From Acidovorax sp. sic0104 (GTDB lineage Bacteria > Pseudomonadota > Gammaproteobacteria > Burkholderiales > Burkholderiaceae_C), in contig NZ_JAHUWH010000004.1 of the NCBI RefSeq assembly GCF_019219095.1, positions 1-64,000 on the forward strand: a stretch of DNA of 64,000 bases, in the 5' to 3' direction. Each line of letters opens with the position of its first letter. Position 1 is the first letter of the stretch. Shown in pieces: positions 58,978 through 64,000 of the stretch. The notes below the pieces were generated by a model. It was given only the letters and a program-made list of their open reading frames with translations. It ran no database searches and was not told the DNA's origin. A program made the position numbers and the translations under genes.

Positions 58978-60602
58978 CCTGCGTTGCCCAGGCTCAAGCC
59001 CGCATGCTCGCGCAGCGGATGGAAGTGGATCTTGGGGAACCGCTCCTGTGCCAGGCGCACGTCATAGGGCGAGGTGCACAGGTACGCCAGCGTGTCCGCC
59101 GCATCGTGCGCCAGGCGCAGCGGGTAGGCATCGGTGAAGGCGCGCAGATCGGCAGCGTTGTCCGCCGTGATCCAGCGCGCGCCGGTGTACTGGCAGCCTT
59201 CCAGGCGCACGTCGGCGTCGTACTCTGCCTTCAGGCGGTGCTGCACCACTTCGAACTGCAATTGGCCCACGGCGCCCAGCAGCATGTTGCCGCCGGCGTC
59301 GGGTTTGAAGACCTGGATCGCGCCTTCCTCGCCCAGTTGGGCGAGGCCCTGCTGCAGTTGCTTGGTGCGCAGCGGGTTCTTGAGCACCACGGTCATGAAC
59401 ATCTCGGGCGCGAAGAACGGCAGGCCGGTGAACTGCAGGTTGGCGCCGTCGGTGATGGTGTCGCCCAGCTGCACGCCGCCATGGGTGGTGAAGCCGATGA
59501 TGTCGCCCGCGTAGGCCTCTTCGACGGCTTCGCGGCGCTGGGACATGAAGGTCACCACGGAGGTGGGGCGCAGCTCCTTGGCGGTGCGCTGCACCTTGAG
59601 CTTCATGCCCGGTGTGTACTTGCCAGATGCCACGCGCACGAAGGCGATGCGGTCGCGGTGGTTGGCGTCCATGTTGGCCTGCACCTTGAAGACCACGCCG
59701 GCAAAGCCTTCGTCCTCGGGCTGGATGGTCTTGACCACGGGCTGCTTGTTCACCTGCAGCGTGCTCACGCGCGGCCCGGGGGGCGGGGCCATGTCCACCA
59801 GGGCGTCGAGCACCTCCATCACCCCGAAGTTGTTCACGCCGGAGCCGAAGAACACGGGCGTCAGCTTGCCGGCGAGGAAGGCTTCGTGGTCCCACTCGGG
59901 CGATGCGCCCGTGGCCAGCTCCATGCTTTCGAGGGCTGCGTCGAATTCGGCGCCGAAGCGCGCGCGCAGCGTGGCCTCGTCGGACAGGGGGATGGACTCG
60001 AAGTCCTGCGGCCGCCGCTCGCTGCCGGACTCGAACACCGTCATGGTCTTGGTGCGCAGGTTGATGATGCCGCCAAAGGCCTTGCCCTGGCCCACGGGCC
60101 AGGTCATGGGGCAGCAGGGCATGCCCAGCTCGCGCTCGACTTCGTCCATGATGTCCAGCGGGTCGCGCACCTCGCGGTCCATCTTGTTCACGAAGGTGAT
60201 GATGGGCGTGTCGCGCTGGCGGCAGACTTCGATCAGGCGGCGCGTCTGTGCTTCCACGCCGTTGGCGGCGTCGATCACCATCAGGGCCGAGTCGACGGCG
60301 GTGAGCACGCGGTAGGTGTCTTCCGAGAAGTCCTTGTGGCCGGGCGTGTCCAGCAGGTTGATCACGTGCTCGCGGTACAGCATCTGCATGACCGAGGAGG
60401 CCACCGAGATGCCGCGCTGCTTTTCGATCTCCATCCAGTCCGACGTGGCATGGCGGCTGGCCTTGCGACCCTTCACGGCGCCCGCGATCTGGATCGCGCC
60501 CGAGAACAGCAGCAGCTTTTCGGTCAGCGTGGTCTTGCCCGCGTCAGGGTGGGAAATGATGGCAAAGGTGCGGCGGCGCCGGGTTTCGGGGGCGTAGGAC
60601 AC
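58974..60602 (-). CDS. prfC: Peptide chain release factor 3
   Basis: A 542-residue translational GTPase which recycles RF1 and RF2. G1 is SHPDAGKTTLTEKLL, G3 DTPGHKDFSEDTYR, G4 NKMDREVRD. Domain III and the RF3 C-terminal part (YDVRLAQERFPKIHF) are intact. The GTG at 60602 (VSYAPETRRRRTFAII) fits family starts; a GTG at 60632 would add 10 residues. Neither has a good ribosome-binding site. It is divergent from ahcY. Confidence 0.94.
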   Translation of the reverse strand: MSYAPETRRRRTFAIISHPDAGKTTLTEKLLLFSGAIQIAGAVKGRKASRHATSDWMEIEKQRGISVASSVMQMLYREHVINLLDTPGHKDFSEDTYRVLTAVDSALMVIDAANGVEAQTRRLIEVCRQRDTPIITFVNKMDREVRDPLDIMDEVERELGMPCCPMTWPVGQGKAFGGIINLRTKTMTVFESGSERRPQDFESIPLSDEATLRARFGAEFDAALESMELATGASPEWDHEAFLAGKLTPVFFGSGVNNFGVMEVLDALVDMAPPPGPRVSTLQVNKQPVVKTIQPEDEGFAGVVFKVQANMDANHRDRIAFVRVASGKYTPGMKLKVQRTAKELRPTSVVTFMSQRREAVEEAYAGDIIGFTTHGGVQLGDTITDGANLQFTGLPFFAPEMFMTVVLKNPLRTKQLQQGLAQLGEEGAIQVFKPDAGGNMLLGAVGQLQFEVVQHRLKAEYDADVRLEGCQYTGARWITADNAADLRAFTDAYPLRLAHDAADTLAYLCTSPYDVRLAQERFPKIHFHPLREHAGLSLGNAG

Positions 60603-60765
60603 AGGGGATTCCAGAAGGGGGAGTCGAGGCACGCTGCGGCAGGGCTCTGCGGCTGGCGGCGCGGCAGGCGCATGCGCCCGAATCGCGGGATTTTACCGGT
60701 GTCCGCAGGCGGGCTTTGGGGTGCGGCGTGCCACGCCGCTCTGGCCGCCTCGCCGCCATTGCTTT

Positions 60766-60771
60766 TATAAT
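60766..60771 (+). promoter_or_regulatory. ahcY: -10 element (TATAAT) of ahcY
   Basis: A perfect TATAAT lies 8-10 bp before the riboswitch, so transcription should start near 60778. There is no good -35 box at 17 bp, so the promoter may need an activator or be weak. Confidence 0.6.
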
Positions 60772-60778
60772 CCGCCGA

Positions 60779-60850
60779 TCCGAGGAGCGTTGCAGCGTCC
60801 CCAGCACAGGCGGGGCGTGAGGCTCGGAGTCATCCAGCAACGACGCTCAA
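60779..60850 (+). promoter_or_regulatory. SAH (S-adenosylhomocysteine) riboswitch
   Basis: The core CCGAGGAGCGTTGC at the 5' end, the GAGGCTCGGA return strand (P1 partner) and the CAACGACGCTC element that pairs with GAGCGTTG to form the pseudoknot are present in order before ahcY. These are the defining parts of the SAH riboswitch class. It senses SAH and increases expression of ahcY, which removes SAH. About 75 bases to the ATG hold no obvious terminator, but the pseudoknot or downstream fold may act on translation. Confidence 0.9.
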
Positions 60851-60923
60851 CCACTTTTCGCGTGGTGAGCCCAGGCAATCCCCGACCAGTGGTTTTTTCA
60901 AACATGCTTTGGAGCAAACCATC

Positions 60924-62363
<1,440 letters not shown>

Positions 62364-62486
62364 TGCCGGCCGCGGGGGGCTTCGGCATGTCTGTGCCTGT
62401 GCCCTTCGCTGTTGCGTGGGCTGGCGTTGTGGATCGACAGGCTTGGCCGGGGTCCGCAATGCCGGAGCCACGCCGCGCTGAACGAG

Positions 62487-62546
62487 TTGCTATATAAAAG
62501 GTAGCTGTCAGCGCATGCTGTACAAGCCGTACAGGCATTTTTAATC
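62487..62546. repeat. Interspersed 60-bp repeat, copy 8
   Basis: TTGCTATATAAAAGGTAGCT, GTCAGCGCATGCTGTACAAG, CCGTACAGGCATTTTTAATC. In the 199-bp gap between ahcY and tlyA and just before the tlyA ribosome-binding site. It is one of the closest to the common layout. Confidence 0.85.
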
Positions 62547-62562
62547 AAGAAGGACGGGCGCG

Positions 62563-63567
62563 ATGCGCGCAGATGTGTATTTGGTGGAGCGCGGCCATGC
62601 CGCGACCCGCTCCCAGGCCCAGCGGCTCATTGCCGCGGGGGTGCAGTGGCGCCTGTCGTCCGGCATGCCCTGGCAGAAAGTGGCCAAGAACGGCGACGAC
62701 ATCCCGGACATCGCCCACGTCGAGCTGCTGGACGGCGCCGAGGCCAAGTACCTCTCGCGCGGCGGCCTGAAGCTGGAGGGCGCGCTCAAGGCCACGGGCC
62801 TGACGGTCGCAGGACTGCGCTGCCTGGACGTGGGCCAGAGTACCGGGGGTTTCACCGACTGCCTGCTGCAGCACGGTGCCGCTCAGGTGGTGGGTGTCGA
62901 CGTGGGCCATGGCCAGTTGCACGAGCGGCTGCGCAACGACCCGCGCGTGGTGGGTGTGGAGGGGCTGAACGCCCGCTCCATGACGGCGCAATCGCTGCAG
63001 GACGCGAGCGAGGAGGCCCTCTCCGAGCACGTGGAAACCGATGTCGACGACAACGACACCCAGCCCGTGGCGCCCTATGCCTGGATGCGCAACGGCGGCC
63101 AGGTGGACGATGAATACGACGACAGCGATGACGCCCGCGAGCAGGATGTCGAGGCCTTCAAAGCCGAGCGCGCCGCCAAGGCGCGCGCGCGTGCCGAGGG
63201 CATTGTGCCGACCAAGCGCCAGCGCAGGGCAGGGCTCGAACAGGTGGACATCACGCCGGAGTTCGATGTTGTCACCGGTGACTTGTCCTTTATCTCGCTC
63301 ACGCTGGTGTTGCCGGCCCTGGTGCCGCTGCTCAAGGCGAACGGCGTTTTGCTGATGCTGGTCAAGCCCCAGTTCGAGCTGCAGCCAGGCCAGGTGGGCA
63401 AGGGCGGCATCGTGCGGGATGAATCGCTGTATGCCGTGGTCGAACAACGCATCCGCGAATGCTGCGCCGGCCTGGGGCTCACCGTGAACGACTGGCTGGC
63501 CAGCCCCATAGAAGGTGGCGATGGCAACCGCGAATTTTTTGTCTCTGCGAGGAGGTCTGCTGCATGA
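62563..63567 (+). CDS. tlyA: TlyA-family rRNA 2'-O-methyltransferase
   Basis: A 334-residue protein. The N-terminal S4 RNA-binding domain has MRADVYLVERGHAATRSQAQ; the Rossmann methyltransferase has LDVGQSTGGFTDCLLQHGA and VDVGHGQLHERL; end FFVSARRS. It methylates ribose in rRNA (16S C1409 and 23S C1920 in other bacteria). About 78 extra residues (148-228) rich in Asp/Glu interrupt the methyltransferase between LNARSMT and FDVVTGDLSFISL; other TlyA proteins are about 245-280 residues. Its stop overlaps metF (ATGA). Confidence 0.9.
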   Translation: MRADVYLVERGHAATRSQAQRLIAAGVQWRLSSGMPWQKVAKNGDDIPDIAHVELLDGAEAKYLSRGGLKLEGALKATGLTVAGLRCLDVGQSTGGFTDCLLQHGAAQVVGVDVGHGQLHERLRNDPRVVGVEGLNARSMTAQSLQDASEEALSEHVETDVDDNDTQPVAPYAWMRNGGQVDDEYDDSDDAREQDVEAFKAERAAKARARAEGIVPTKRQRRAGLEQVDITPEFDVVTGDLSFISLTLVLPALVPLLKANGVLLMLVKPQFELQPGQVGKGGIVRDESLYAVVEQRIRECCAGLGLTVNDWLASPIEGGDGNREFFVSARRSAA

Positions 63568-64000
63568 ATGCTGCCAGCACAAGGCAAGGCACCGGCTTTC
63601 CGGTGAGCTTCGAGTTCTTTCCCCCCAAGACGCCCGAGGGCGCTGACAAGCTGCGCGCCGCGCGCCAGCAGCTGTATGCGCTGCACCCGGATTTTTGCTC
63701 CGTGACCTACGGCGCTGGCGGATCGACGCAAGAGGGCACTTTCGGCACGGTGCGTGAGATCCTGGCCGAGGGTCAGGGCGCTGCATCCCACTTTTCTTGC
63801 ATCGGCGCCACGCGCCAATCGGTGCGCGAAGAGCTGGGGCAGCTCAAGGCCATGGGCGTCAAGCGCCTCGTCGCGTTGCGCGGCGATCTGCCCAGCGGCT
63901 ACGGCGCGGGCGGCGAGTTCCAGTACGCCAGCGACCTGGTCGCCTTCATCCGTGCCGAGACCGGGCGCGACTTCCACATCGAGGTGGCGGCCTACCCGGA
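63564..64000 (+). CDS. metF: 5,10-Methylenetetrahydrofolate reductase (partial, cut by window end)
   Basis: The first 145 residues are visible. VSFEFFPPKTPEGADKL is the MetF start, with VTYGAGGST, CIGATRQSVREEL and LVALRGDLPSG (the flavin/NADH-binding positions) following. MetF reduces methylene-THF to methyl-THF for homocysteine remethylation, completing the cycle with ahcY. The ATG overlaps the tlyA stop. The 3' end lies beyond the window. Confidence 0.93.
   Translation, partial: MNAASTRQGTGFPVSFEFFPPKTPEGADKLRAARQQLYALHPDFCSVTYGAGGSTQEGTFGTVREILAEGQGAASHFSCIGATRQSVREELGQLKAMGVKRLVALRGDLPSGYGAGGEFQYASDLVAFIRAETGRDFHIEVAAYP

Noticed and set aside
63540-63566. Separate riboswitch or promoter before metF
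   Set aside because: metF overlaps tlyA by ATGA with no intergenic space.

Overview
The window is a GC-rich bacterial chromosome segment. Gene content and style (LiuR-controlled leucine catabolism, Bug-type binding protein, SAH riboswitch on ahcY, interspersed TTGCTAT...AAGCGC repeats) point to a betaproteobacterium of the Comamonadaceae, Acidovorax-like. That assignment is inferred from sequence alone. The DNA is almost fully coding, with ordinary chromosomal genes and no phage, insertion sequence, integron, tRNA or CRISPR array that I could see.

Layout. 1-165: 5S rRNA and terminator, the tail of an rRNA operon. 260-10602: a leucine/isovalerate and acyl-CoA degradation block with liuR, an MBL hydrolase, a thioesterase, liuA (isovaleryl-CoA dehydrogenase), carbonic anhydrase, aceK, a thiolase, an unknown protein, an SDR and a second acyl-CoA dehydrogenase. 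Two copies of an ACGTTTACGTAAACGT-type palindrome flank liuR. 10619-18491: an unknown membrane protein, a TPR hybrid histidine kinase with a LuxR-type response regulator, a repeat-containing lipoprotein, a CsgG-like lipoprotein and a DUF421 protein. 18617-22722: small housekeeping and unknown genes (DUF4197, YchJ, HAD, patatin, GST). 22862-34512: an AraC regulator divergent from the second leucine block (acyl-CoA synthetase, liuB, DinB-like, liuC, DUF4126, liuD, ghrA-like, DUF3592, liuE), which completes isovaleryl-CoA to acetoacetate plus acetyl-CoA.

34531-38229: YbaK, DUF1289, a DsbA-like isomerase, an MHS transporter and a small membrane protein. 38435-40802: two tandem amino-acid-type ABC binding proteins without the rest of a transporter. 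41021-46963: a 1980-residue UvrA made of two UvrA units in one chain. 47153-51979: a small lipoprotein, a Cys-cluster protein, an Lrp regulator, a Bug binding protein and a NYN-LOTUS protein with a long disordered tail. 52058-58055: a sugar (probably fructose) regulon with divergent PfkB kinase, ABC transporter, FucU/RbsD protein and ROK regulator. 58162-60602: HAD phosphatase and prfC. 60766-64000: an S-adenosylmethionine-cycle unit with SAH riboswitch, ahcY, tlyA and metF (cut by the window end).

A recurrent theme is short repeats. A roughly 60-bp family has at least eight clear copies and one weak one; several supply gene starts, gene ends or internal codons. A second inverted-repeat family built on CTGAGCTTGTCGAAG occurs four times, once inside uvrA. 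No wholly new multi-gene system is obvious; the most unusual items are the repeat elements read as protein, the single-chain double UvrA, a shared inverted repeat in front of the two-component/lipoprotein genes, and the NYN-LOTUS protein.
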